Part shown: positions 1-6,076 of the stretch, piece after piece
Layout of the letters: each line of letters opens with the position of its first letter
Numbering within the stretch: position 1 is the first letter of the stretch
From: Rhodoferax sp. UBA4127
GTDB lineage: Bacteria > Pseudomonadota > Gammaproteobacteria > Burkholderiales > Burkholderiaceae_C
DNA: 8,494 nt
Assembly: GCA_002381045.1 (NCBI GenBank)
Contig: DFWT01000271.1
Coordinates: 14,653 to 23,146 of the forward strand
Reading direction: 5' to 3'
The notes under the pieces: model-generated
Seen by the model: only the letters and a program-made list of their open reading frames with translations
Databases searched by the model: none
Told to the model about the DNA's origin: nothing
Translations under genes and position numbers: made by a program

Positions 1-603
1 GTGCAGCGGGTTGTAGTCAAGCTTGTTGTCGGCTATGTAGAACCACACGTCGCCCCAGGTCCAGTTGGCCAAGGGATTTAATTTGACGCGGGCTGCGTCG
101 CTGGTGTCGATCAAAGGCACCTCGGCGCGAGCACCGGATTGCTCTCGGCGCAGGCCGGTGATCCAGGCGGCTTTGCCAGCCAGGGCGCGGCTCAGCGGCT
201 CCATCTTGCGAATCTGGCAGCAGGCTTTGCGCAAGGCGATGCTCTTAAACATCGGGTCTTTGCCCTCACGGGCGACAAATTGCACGACGGATTCGTTGTC
301 CGGAGTGAACACCCTGACCGGTGCGCGGGATGTGCCCTTGAACCGAAACATCAGCGCCAGCGTCTCGGCGTGCAATTGCCCGGTCTCCAGCACAAAGATG
401 CCAATGTTGAGTTTCAGATGGTTGATCAAGTGGGCCAATACCATGTCTTCTGCCCCCAGGCTGCAGGCCAGGGTAATGCGTGGTTCGGTGCCAAGTGCGT
501 TGGGTGCGTAGTCCAGTGCGGCCTGCGTCAGCAGCGCCTGGGTTTCGGCCAGTTTTTTCGCAAAGGTCCCAGACGCACGGGCGTTGAGGTCGATGGCGTT
601 CAT
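1..603 (-). CDS. cysH: Assimilatory (phospho)adenylyl-sulfate reductase, CysH, 3' end cut off
   Basis: CysH reduces activated sulfate (APS or PAPS) to sulfite in the cytoplasm with electrons from thioredoxin. The 201 codons visible read from an ATG at 603 and run off the window at base 1. Seen: a nucleotide-binding segment with CSLGAEDM (residues 47-54), ETGQLHAET (73-81), a cysteine pair in KACCQIRKMEPL (C128, C129) and the arginine-rich loop WITGLRREQS (147-156). Paired cysteines of this kind belong to the [4Fe-4S] enzymes that use APS. E. coli PAPS reductase lacks them. The second cysteine pair would lie beyond the edge, so APS use is an inference. The ATG overlaps the DUF934 stop as ATGA, and a strong GAGGAGG ribosome site sits at 611-617 inside the DUF934 tail, which fixes this start. 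In relatives cysD and cysN often follow, but they would be outside the window. Confidence 0.93.
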   Translation of the reverse strand, partial: MNAIDLNARASGTFAKKLAETQALLTQAALDYAPNALGTEPRITLACSLGAEDMVLAHLINHLKLNIGIFVLETGQLHAETLALMFRFKGTSRAPVRVFTPDNESVVQFVAREGKDPMFKSIALRKACCQIRKMEPLSRALAGKAAWITGLRREQSGARAEVPLIDTSDAARVKLNPLANWTWGDVWFYIADNKLDYNPLH

Positions 604-1001
604 GCTGTGGCCTCCTCGGCTGCAAACTGGGGCATGGCGTTTGTGGCGTCACCTTGGTAAAAGTTGGCGAAGTGCGCCAGTTGGCGCTGGGCATGAAACA
701 GGTTCTGATCCGCCCGCAACACCGCAGAGCTGAACCCGCTGCGCTGCATTTGCAGAAGCTGGTCCACCAGCACATCGCCCGTGGCGCGGATGTCACCGGT
801 AAAGCCCAGGCGGCGGCGCAACAAATAGGCTTGACTGTAGGCTCGGCCATCGGTGAACTTGGGGAAGTGCAGGTGGATGCGGTCCACGCCTTGCAGGGTT
901 TGTGTGGCGGGGTTGGTGTCGTTTGCGAGTTCAAGAACATTTAGGGTTGAAGCCCTTGTATCTATTGCGCTAGAAGCTATGAATTGGATAGTTTTCGTCA
1001 T
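600..1001 (-). CDS. DUF934 family protein, sulfite-reductase operon partner
   Basis: A 133-residue soluble protein that matches the DUF934 family by its hallmark FPKFTDGRAYSQAYLLR (residues 46-62), followed by LGFTGDIRATGDVLVDQL. Its biochemistry is not known to me. The family is typically found next to this type of CysI and CysH, so a role in sulfite reduction, such as assembly or electron delivery, is inferred from context only. The ATG at 1001 is preceded by GAAGGA six bases upstream, and that site directly follows the cysI stop. The TGA overlaps the cysH ATG, which predicts translational coupling. Residues 4-17 (TIQFIASSAIDTRA) are encoded exactly by one 42-bp copy of a dispersed repeat (951-992), so the N-terminus appears to be repeat-derived. 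The conserved domain starts only after about residue 38. Confidence 0.9.
   Translation of the reverse strand: MTKTIQFIASSAIDTRASTLNVLELANDTNPATQTLQGVDRIHLHFPKFTDGRAYSQAYLLRRRLGFTGDIRATGDVLVDQLLQMQRSGFSSAVLRADQNLFHAQRQLAHFANFYQGDATNAMPQFAAEEATA
951..992 (-). repeat. Dispersed 42-bp repeat, copy 1, in the DUF934 gene
   Basis: Read on the minus strand: ACTA, 9 bases, TAGCTTCTAGCGC, 11 bases, GGGCT. It lies on the coding strand, is exactly 14 codons long and in frame, and encodes residues 4-17 of the DUF934 protein. The other three copies match at the same spacing. Confidence 0.65.
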
Positions 1002-1007
1002 TTTTTT

Positions 1008-1013
1008 TCCTTC
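1008..1013 (-). promoter_or_regulatory. Ribosome binding site of the DUF934 gene abutting the cysI stop
   Basis: Read on the minus strand, the cysI stop TAA (1016-1014) runs straight into GAAGGA (1013-1008), then an A-run to the ATG at 1001. Ribosomes finishing cysI would stop on top of this site, so re-initiation or coupling is likely. It supports the ATG at 1001 as the DUF934 start. Confidence 0.7.
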
Positions 1014-2831
1014 TTAGTCGCTCTCGGTTTCGGCTGTTGCCAAGTGCACGTGCAGCACTTTCCCGCCGTCGCGGGTCTCATGCCGCACCGCGTTGGCGGC
1101 TTGCTTGAACGGCTCCAAGCCGATGCGCTGCACCGTGGCAATGAATGTCTCTTGAGCCGCACGCTTAGCACGGTAGGTGTCCAGCAAAGCTTCCACTACG
1201 TCGGTGACTTCGGACGCCGCAAACGACGGACCAAGCACCTTGCCCGGTTTAGGTGTGCCGCTGAGTAGGCTGCCGTCAGAGCCACCCAATGAAATCTGGT
1301 ACCACTCACGCCCGTCCTTGTCCACGCCCAGCACACCGATGTGGCCGGTGTGGTGGTGGCCACAAGAGTTCATGCAACCACTAATGTGCAGGTCCACCGG
1401 GCCAATGTCAAAAAGTTCGTCGAGGTCTTGATAACGCTCGGTGATCGCGGCGGCCAGTGGAATCGAGCGGGCGTTGGCCAGCGCACACAGGTCACCACCC
1501 GGGCAGGTGATCATGTCGGTCAGCAATCCGATATTGGCCTTGGCCACGCCCAAACTGCGGGCCGCCAGCCACAGGGCGGGCAGGTCGGTGGCATGCACCC
1601 AGGGCAGCAGCAGGTTTTGCTCGTGGGTCACGCGCACCTCGCCGGCGCTGAAGCGGTCTGCCAAGTCGGCGGCGGCGCAAAGCTGATCGGCCGTGGCATC
1701 ACCGGGCGCGAAGCCTAGCCGTTTGAATGACAGAGTCACGGCGCGCAGGGCCGGATTTTTGTGGGCGCGCACGTTCTGAGCCAGCCAGCGCTGGTACTCG
1801 GCGGCGTCTTTTTCGCTGAGCTCAGTTGCTACATTTTGTGTAGCTACTTGCGCATATTTCACGAGGTCTGGAGCCGAAAAATGTTTCGATACCCGGTCCA
1901 GTTCCGCTTGCGGAATGGTGTGGGCAGCGCCATCGTGGGTTTGAATTGCCTGGAACTCGGCTTCGACCTCGTCCACAAAGCGCTGGCCTTCGGCCTTCAC
2001 CAGGATTTTGATGCGCGCCTTGTACAGGTTGTCACGGCGACCAAAGCGGTTGTACACCCGCACCACGGCTTCCAGGTAATTCAGGATCTGGTCCCAGGGC
2101 AAGAACTCACGCAGGGTGCTGGCAATCACCGGGGTGCGGCCCATGCCACCACCCACCAGCACCTTGAAGCCGATGTGCCCCAAGGCATTGCGCCGCAGGT
2201 GCAGACCCACGTCATGCCAGGCTGTGGCGGCACGGTCTTCCAAAGCACCGTTGATGGCAATCTTGAACTTGCGCGGCAAAAAAGCGAACTCTGGGTGCAG
2301 CGTGCTCCACTGACGCATGATTTCGGCATAGGGCCGCGGGTCAATGTCTTCGTCCGGGGCAATGCCGGCCAGGGCGTCGCTGGTGATGTTGCGAATGCAG
2401 TTGCCGCTGGTCTGGATGCCGTGCATATCCACCGTGGCCAGCAGGTCCATCACGTCGGCGCTCTTGGCCAGAGGAATCCAGTTGAACTGCACGTTTTGCC
2501 GGGTACTGAAGTGGCCATAGCCCACTGGCAAATGGGATGTGCCGAGTTCGGCCTGGGTGGCACTGGCGTGCTGGTAAACGGCCGCGCTGGGTTGGTCGTA
2601 ATCACGGGCAATTTTGGACAACACGCGTAGCTGGCGGCTGGCCAATTCGCCATAGGGCACTGCCACGCGAAGCATCGGGGCGTAGCGTTGCACATACCAG
2701 CCGTTTTGCAGGCGCAGTGGGCGAAATTCGTCGTCAGTTAGTTCGCCACGCAAGTTGCGATCAAGCTGGTCGCGGTGCTGGGCCGCACGCTCGCGGATGA
2801 ACTGGCGGTCAAAGTCGGTGTATTGGTACAT
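1014..2831 (-). CDS. cysI: Assimilatory sulfite reductase hemoprotein (siroheme, [4Fe-4S])
   Basis: CysI carries out the six-electron reduction of sulfite to sulfide. The 605-residue protein shows the duplicated nitrite/sulfite reductase plan: a first ferredoxin-like half with STRQNVQFNW (109-118) and a second with RVTHEQNLLLPW (400-411). The cluster and siroheme cysteines are present as CPGGDLC (C443, C449) and GCMNSCGHHH (C486, C490), so it looks catalytically intact. No flavoprotein subunit (CysJ) is next to it, so electrons may come from ferredoxin or another donor. The ATG at 2831 gives the usual N-terminus but has no clear Shine-Dalgarno, and it lies 8 bp after the tauE-like gene, so coupling is likely. 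Bases 1828-1869 are a copy of the dispersed repeat, encoding about residues 321-335 in what looks like the linker between halves. Dissimilatory nitrite reduction is less likely given cysH in the operon. Confidence 0.95.
   Translation of the reverse strand: MYQYTDFDRQFIRERAAQHRDQLDRNLRGELTDDEFRPLRLQNGWYVQRYAPMLRVAVPYGELASRQLRVLSKIARDYDQPSAAVYQHASATQAELGTSHLPVGYGHFSTRQNVQFNWIPLAKSADVMDLLATVDMHGIQTSGNCIRNITSDALAGIAPDEDIDPRPYAEIMRQWSTLHPEFAFLPRKFKIAINGALEDRAATAWHDVGLHLRRNALGHIGFKVLVGGGMGRTPVIASTLREFLPWDQILNYLEAVVRVYNRFGRRDNLYKARIKILVKAEGQRFVDEVEAEFQAIQTHDGAAHTIPQAELDRVSKHFSAPDLVKYAQVATQNVATELSEKDAAEYQRWLAQNVRAHKNPALRAVTLSFKRLGFAPGDATADQLCAAADLADRFSAGEVRVTHEQNLLLPWVHATDLPALWLAARSLGVAKANIGLLTDMITCPGGDLCALANARSIPLAAAITERYQDLDELFDIGPVDLHISGCMNSCGHHHTGHIGVLGVDKDGREWYQISLGGSDGSLLSGTPKPGKVLGPSFAASEVTDVVEALLDTYRAKRAAQETFIATVQRIGLEPFKQAANAVRHETRDGGKVLHVHLATAETESD
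1828..1869 (+). repeat. Dispersed 42-bp repeat, copy 2, in cysI (antisense)
   Basis: GCTA, 9 bases, TAGCTACTTGCGC, 11 bases, GGTCT. The first part is a perfect hairpin, GCTACA-TTTTG-TGTAGC (1828-1844). On the coding strand it supplies CysI residues of about 321-335, with no stop codon. Confidence 0.65.
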
Positions 2832-2839
2832 GGCAGATT

Positions 2840-3631
2840 TCAGATGGCAATTAATTTGGTGCCGGCGTAGGCCAGCAAGACCGACAGCATCGAGCGGATC
2901 ACGCGCTCAGGCACCCGGCTCATGAAGTGCGAGCCCAGCCAGATGCCCGGCAGTGAACCCATCAACAACAGGCTCAGCATGCGCCAGTCCACCGAACCCA
3001 TCGTGGCGTGGCCGGCACCTGCCACAAGGGTCAAGGGCACGGCATAGGCAATGTCGGCGGCCACAATGCGCGGCAGCGGCAGCAAGGGGTAAAGCAACAT
3101 CAGCACCGTGACGCCAATGGCGCCGGCACCCACCGAGGTCAAGGACACCAGCACGCCAATCAACGCGCCAAACAGCAGGGGCAAACTCCAGTGGCGCGGC
3201 GTGGTGGCTTGAATCTCTTGACCCGCCACTACGTTGCGCGGTGCCGCTTTGCCGCGCGCAGCCTTGTACAGCGTGGCCCCTGCGGTGAGCAGCAGGGCCA
3301 ACCCGAGGGTGGTGGTCATGATGCGCTGCACCGCAGCGTCTGCCGGGCCAATGTTTTTCAGCACCCACAGGGTGGCCAGCGCCGCCGGAATACTGCCCGC
3401 CGAAAGGTGCAACACTACACGCCAGGGCACCAGGCCGGACCGGGCCATCTTTACCGTGCCACCCATCTTGGTGAAAGCGGCAAACAGCAAGTCGGTACCG
3501 ACCGCCAGATAAGGTTTGACACCAAAGAAGAAGATCAGGATGGGTGTCATAAGTGAGCCGCCGCCCACGCCCGTCAAACCGACCACGATGCCGACCACAA
3601 AACCCGCCAAAATGAATGCAATTTCGTTCAT
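2840..3631 (-). CDS. TauE/SafE-family membrane permease, first gene of the cys operon
   Basis: A 263-residue, very hydrophobic inner-membrane protein with about eight predicted membrane segments in two related halves. The family motif GLTGVGGGSLMTP (18-30) is echoed by SLTSVGAGAIGVT (163-175), with a polar loop at about 122-147 between the halves. TauE/SafE proteins move sulfur-containing anions: sulfite or sulfoacetate export is proposed for some. A related permease in the Corynebacterium cys operon is, as I recall, linked to sulfate uptake. Its place just 8 bp upstream of cysI suggests either uptake of sulfate or sulfite, or relief of toxic sulfite. Direction and substrate cannot be read from sequence. 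The ATG at 3631 starts a good first membrane helix, although the ribosome site is poor. The operon promoter should lie in 3632-3730. Confidence 0.88.
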   Translation of the reverse strand: MNEIAFILAGFVVGIVVGLTGVGGGSLMTPILIFFFGVKPYLAVGTDLLFAAFTKMGGTVKMARSGLVPWRVVLHLSAGSIPAALATLWVLKNIGPADAAVQRIMTTTLGLALLLTAGATLYKAARGKAAPRNVVAGQEIQATTPRHWSLPLLFGALIGVLVSLTSVGAGAIGVTVLMLLYPLLPLPRIVAADIAYAVPLTLVAGAGHATMGSVDWRMLSLLLMGSLPGIWLGSHFMSRVPERVIRSMLSVLLAYAGTKLIAI

Positions 3632-3669
3632 AGGGCCGGACTGTACGGGTCAATTCATATATTTCAAAC

Positions 3670-3686
3670 TACATTGTGGCGATGTA
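3670..3686. promoter_or_regulatory. Candidate operator, 17-bp dyad TACAT-N7-ATGTA
   Basis: Perfect 5-bp arms, TACAT (3670-3674) and ATGTA (3682-3686), with a 7-base spacer, ending 38 bp upstream of the TauE-like start. A dyad with a 7-base spacer has the geometry of LysR-type regulator boxes, the class that includes CysB, but it lacks the strict T-N11-A core. This is inference, and short dyads arise by chance. Confidence 0.3.
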
Positions 3687-3707
3687 CTTATTCATTTTTA
3701 GATATAT

Positions 3708-3729
3708 AAAACCAATTGAAATTGGTTTT
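3708..3729. promoter_or_regulatory. Perfect 22-bp dyad, candidate operator
   Basis: AAAACCAATT (3708-3717) and AATTGGTTTT (3720-3729) are perfect 10-base inverted arms around a GA spacer, in the AT-rich intergenic region 77-98 bp upstream of the cys operon start and 72 bp upstream of the esterase ATG. A two-base loop argues against an RNA hairpin terminator and for binding by a dimeric regulator. Which gene it controls is unknown. Confidence 0.45.
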
Positions 3730-3800
3730 CAGCCTTGGGTTTGTTGCCGGACGCGTTCCGGGCAGAAAATCCACCATTTGCCAATGTTGTGAGAAAGCCC

Positions 3801-4901
3801 ATGAAACCCCGCTTGTTGAATGCCATAGGTGTTGGGATATGCCTGATTGGTCTGCTTGCGTGGCCGCAGTCCGGGTGGTCGCAGGGCGGCACGGTGGCCC
3901 AGCGCTTGAAAGACCGGCTAGTCCAGCGTCAGCCGGCCAAAGCCGAATCTGGCAATGGCACCGAAGTTCAAATGGCGTTGATCAAACCGGGTGAGTACCG
4001 CTTTAACTTTCAGCACGACGGCCTGAATCGCATGTACCGGTTGCACCTGCCAGCAAGCTACAAGCCCGCCATGCCAGTGCCGCTGCTGTTTGCCCTGCAT
4101 GGTGGGGGCGGCAACATGGATTTGCAGGCCGACGATGCCAAATACGGGTTGATCAGCAAATCCGAGCAGCAGGGTTTTGTGGTGGTGTTTCCCAATGGTT
4201 ACAGCAAGTTGCCCGGTGGCAAACTGGCCACCTGGAATGCCGGCAATTGTTGTGCTGCGGCCCGTGACGCGCAAGTTGATGACGTAGGCTTTATCCGCGA
4301 AGTATTGACCCGGGTGACCCAGCAGGTGAACGTGGACTACAAGCGCATTTATGCCACTGGCATGTCCAATGGCGCCATGATGGCCTACCGGTTGGCATGT
4401 GAGATGTCTGAAGTGTTCTCTGGCATTGCGGCAGTGGCCGGTACCGACAACACCCGCAGTTGCGAGCCCGAAATGCCGGTGTCGGTGTTGCACATTCATG
4501 CCAAAAATGACAGCCATGTGCTGTTCAACGGCGGTGCCGGGCCGGACTCGGTGCGTGCGTCACAGGTCACTGATTACGTGTCGGTGGCCAACACCATTGT
4601 CAAATGGACCAAAAAAAGTGCCTGCAGCTTGCCACCCAAGCGCACGCTGGATACCCCAGCGGCCTTTTGTCAGGTGTATGCCCCTTGCTCGGGTGGGTCG
4701 GAAGTGCAGTTGTGCGTGACCGAGACCGGTGGACACTCGTGGCCGGGGGGAGAAAAAGGTCGTGGAAATGAGCCGCCTTCTCAGGCCATTTCGGCAGTGG
4801 ATGTGATGTGGGATTTTTTCAATCGCATCAAACCCCCTTTGCCTCAAACCCAGCCCATGACGCCAGCAAGCGCCCCGGCGCCCAGCAGCCAGAGCAAATG
4901 A
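3801..4901 (+). CDS. Secreted LpqC/PHB-depolymerase-family serine esterase
   Basis: A 366-residue alpha/beta-hydrolase of the LpqC / polyhydroxybutyrate depolymerase / feruloyl-esterase group. Seen: an N-terminal signal sequence (positive MKPR, then a hydrophobic stretch at about residues 8-21, cleavage somewhere near 25-30), an oxyanion loop HGGGGN starting at H100, the family stretch WNAGNCCAAARD, the nucleophile elbow GMSNG with S189, a likely acid D237 (HAKNDSH) and the catalytic H312 in GGHSWPGG. All catalytic parts are present. The substrate may be short-chain polyester or an acylated polysaccharide and cannot be told from sequence. The C-terminal tail is rich in proline, serine and alanine, with no visible substrate-binding domain. 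I chose the ATG at 3801 because it begins the signal peptide. An in-frame TTG at 3735 would bury it. The last 58 bp overlap the convergent CHR gene. It appears monocistronic. Confidence 0.87.
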   Translation: MKPRLLNAIGVGICLIGLLAWPQSGWSQGGTVAQRLKDRLVQRQPAKAESGNGTEVQMALIKPGEYRFNFQHDGLNRMYRLHLPASYKPAMPVPLLFALHGGGGNMDLQADDAKYGLISKSEQQGFVVVFPNGYSKLPGGKLATWNAGNCCAAARDAQVDDVGFIREVLTRVTQQVNVDYKRIYATGMSNGAMMAYRLACEMSEVFSGIAAVAGTDNTRSCEPEMPVSVLHIHAKNDSHVLFNGGAGPDSVRASQVTDYVSVANTIVKWTKKSACSLPPKRTLDTPAAFCQVYAPCSGGSEVQLCVTETGGHSWPGGEKGRGNEPPSQAISAVDVMWDFFNRIKPPLPQTQPMTPASAPAPSSQSK

Positions 4902-5446
4902 ATTTGGGTGCGCCACACCAGGATGGCTGTAGCGGCAGTTAGCAGCCACAGTGGCCAATGTGTCCAGGCCGCACCGTGTGCCGCGGTCAAAATCCATCCC
5001 GTAGACATCAGCAGCGCGACCACCACCGGTGCCAGGCCTTGCTTGAAGGCACGTACCGCACGCATTTCGCGGTTTTTGTGACCCCAACGCGAGGCCACAA
5101 ATGTCAGGGTGGTACTGGGTAAAAGAATGCCCAGCATCGCCAGCACGACGCCCAGCAAGGCGCTTCCCCAGCCAACCCAGCCAGCACCCAAGCCACCGCC
5201 CGAGTTCAGCCCTACATGCCAGCCCATCAGGGCCACAAACAGGACGTTCGGACCCGGCGCGGCCTGAGCAATGGCGATAGAGGCATTGAACTGGCCATCG
5301 GTCAGCCACTGGTGCTCGTCCACCAGGCGGCGGTGCATATCGGGAACGGTGGTAATGACGCCACCCACCGCCAGCAAGGAGAGCGACAAAAAGTGAGTCA
5401 GCAGCGCCAGCCACTCAGACGCAGTCAAGTTCAGGGCTGTGGTCAT
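4844..5446 (-). CDS. Chromate transporter CHR single-domain protein, second of pair
   Basis: A 200-residue membrane protein with one CHR domain. It shows the family pattern of an amphipathic N-terminal helix, VGGVITTVPDMHRRLVDE (27-44), the QWLTDGQF segment and the signature AQAAPGPN (PGPN at 64-67), followed by four or five hydrophobic segments. CHR proteins expel chromate, and some members have other or unknown substrates. Short-chain CHR proteins are usually encoded in pairs and work as two halves of one transporter. Here the ATG overlaps the TGA of the upstream CHR gene as ATGA (5443-5446), which fixes the start. Its 3' end runs 58 bp into the convergent esterase gene, and no terminator hairpin is visible between them. 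Confidence 0.9.
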   Translation of the reverse strand: MTTALNLTASEWLALLTHFLSLSLLAVGGVITTVPDMHRRLVDEHQWLTDGQFNASIAIAQAAPGPNVLFVALMGWHVGLNSGGGLGAGWVGWGSALLGVVLAMLGILLPSTTLTFVASRWGHKNREMRAVRAFKQGLAPVVVALLMSTGWILTAAHGAAWTHWPLWLLTAATAILVWRTQIHLLWLLGAGALAGVMGWV

Positions 5447-6069
5447 GGTGCGTTTCGCTCCAGTCGGCCCAACTGCCGGAAAGCCCACAGCGTGCCCAAG
5501 CCGCCCAGCACCAGCAGCACCCAAATCAGTGGCGTTCGTAAAAATGCGATTGCTACGAACGTCATAGCTGCTAGCCCCCAGCATACGGGGGCTCCAAGCA
5601 CATTATTCTTTAAGGCAGCAAAAAGCCTCAATCCCGTGGCCGCAATCATGCCGGCAGCCACTGCGCCCATGCCACGCAGCGCACCTTGCACCGCAGGTGA
5701 GTCTGACACGCCTGCAAACAGCCCGGCCATCAGCAGCACGATCAGCATCGGTATCGTCAGCATGCCAGCCAGCGCTACCATGCCGCCACGCATGCCGAAG
5801 TAGCGGTCACCAATCATGAGTGACAAGTTGACCACATTGGGGCCGGGCAGCACCTGGGCCACAGCCCAGTCTTCGACAAATTCTTCGCGCGTCAGCCACT
5901 GCTGTTTGTCGACCAGCTCGCGCTGGGCGATGGCCACCACACCACCGAAGCCCTGCAAGGCCAGGCCATTGAAGGCCCAGAAAAGTTGCCGCAGGGACTG
6001 AGGTGCGGGGCGGGGCAGTATCCTGTTGGGTGTGGCTTGGTCAGCGTTGTTGGGGGGAGGTTCAACCAT
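5443..6069 (-). CDS. Chromate transporter CHR single-domain protein, first of pair
   Basis: A 208-residue membrane protein with one CHR domain. It has FNGLALQGFGGVVAIAQREL (33-52), KQQWLTREEF (55-64) and AQVLPGPN (PGPN at 75-78), then hydrophobic segments at about 95-120, 130-150 and 162-195. It is probably the partner half of the next gene product, the two inserting in opposite orientation as proposed for split CHR transporters. I chose the ATG at 6069, 7 bp after the hydrolase stop. An in-frame ATG at 6129 would overlap that gene and add 20 polar residues. No strong ribosome site is visible for either. Bases 5552-5593 are a dispersed-repeat copy encoding residues 160-173 within a membrane segment, with a perfect 7-bp hairpin. 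Transport of chromate is likely but not proven. Confidence 0.88.
   Translation of the reverse strand: MVEPPPNNADQATPNRILPRPAPQSLRQLFWAFNGLALQGFGGVVAIAQRELVDKQQWLTREEFVEDWAVAQVLPGPNVVNLSLMIGDRYFGMRGGMVALAGMLTIPMLIVLLMAGLFAGVSDSPAVQGALRGMGAVAAGMIAATGLRLFAALKNNVLGAPVCWGLAAMTFVAIAFLRTPLIWVLLVLGGLGTLWAFRQLGRLERNAP
5552..5593 (+). repeat. Dispersed 42-bp repeat, copy 3, in the first CHR gene (antisense)
   Basis: GCTA, 9 bases, TAGCTGCTAGCCC, 11 bases, GGGCT. It contains a perfect 7-bp stem, AGCCCCC (5573-5579) with GGGGGCT (5587-5593), around a 7-base loop. On the coding strand it gives residues 160-173 (APVCWGLAAMTFVA). Its codon phase is the same as that of copy 2. Confidence 0.6.
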
Positions 6070-6076
6070 CTGGCGA

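Larger units (their letters stand above)
3632..3800. promoter_or_regulatory. Divergent intergenic region between the cys operon and the esterase gene
   Basis: These 169 bp separate the start of the TauE-like gene (minus) from the esterase ATG at 3801 (plus). The part 3650-3730 is clearly AT-rich compared with the genes on either side, with ATATAT-type runs near 3656-3662 and 3702-3708 that could supply -10 elements for either direction. I cannot assign a convincing -35/-10 pair. Two dyads (listed separately) lie here. CysB-family control of the cys genes would be expected from established biology, but no site can be proven. Confidence 0.5.

Noticed and set aside
1761..2630. Long open frame (289 codons) on the plus strand opposite cysI
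   Set aside because: It is the antisense shadow of a well-supported cysI. The translation is rich in His, Val and Gln with no family motif, as expected from GC-rich coding DNA read backwards.
2907..3653. 248-codon minus-strand frame overlapping the TauE-like gene
   Set aside because: It is a frame-shifted shadow. The TauE/SafE frame has membrane segments and the duplicated GVGGG-type motif, while this one has neither.
3735..3800. TTG start 66 bases upstream of the esterase ATG
   Set aside because: It would place 22 mostly polar residues in front of a clear signal peptide starting at 3801, and its 5' side abuts the 22-bp dyad.
4560..5414. 284-codon open frame on the minus strand, overlapping the esterase and second CHR gene
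   Set aside because: It is out of frame with the CHR protein, and its product is rich in Arg, Gly and Cys with no recognisable motif. The CHR frame has the PGPN signature and membrane segments.
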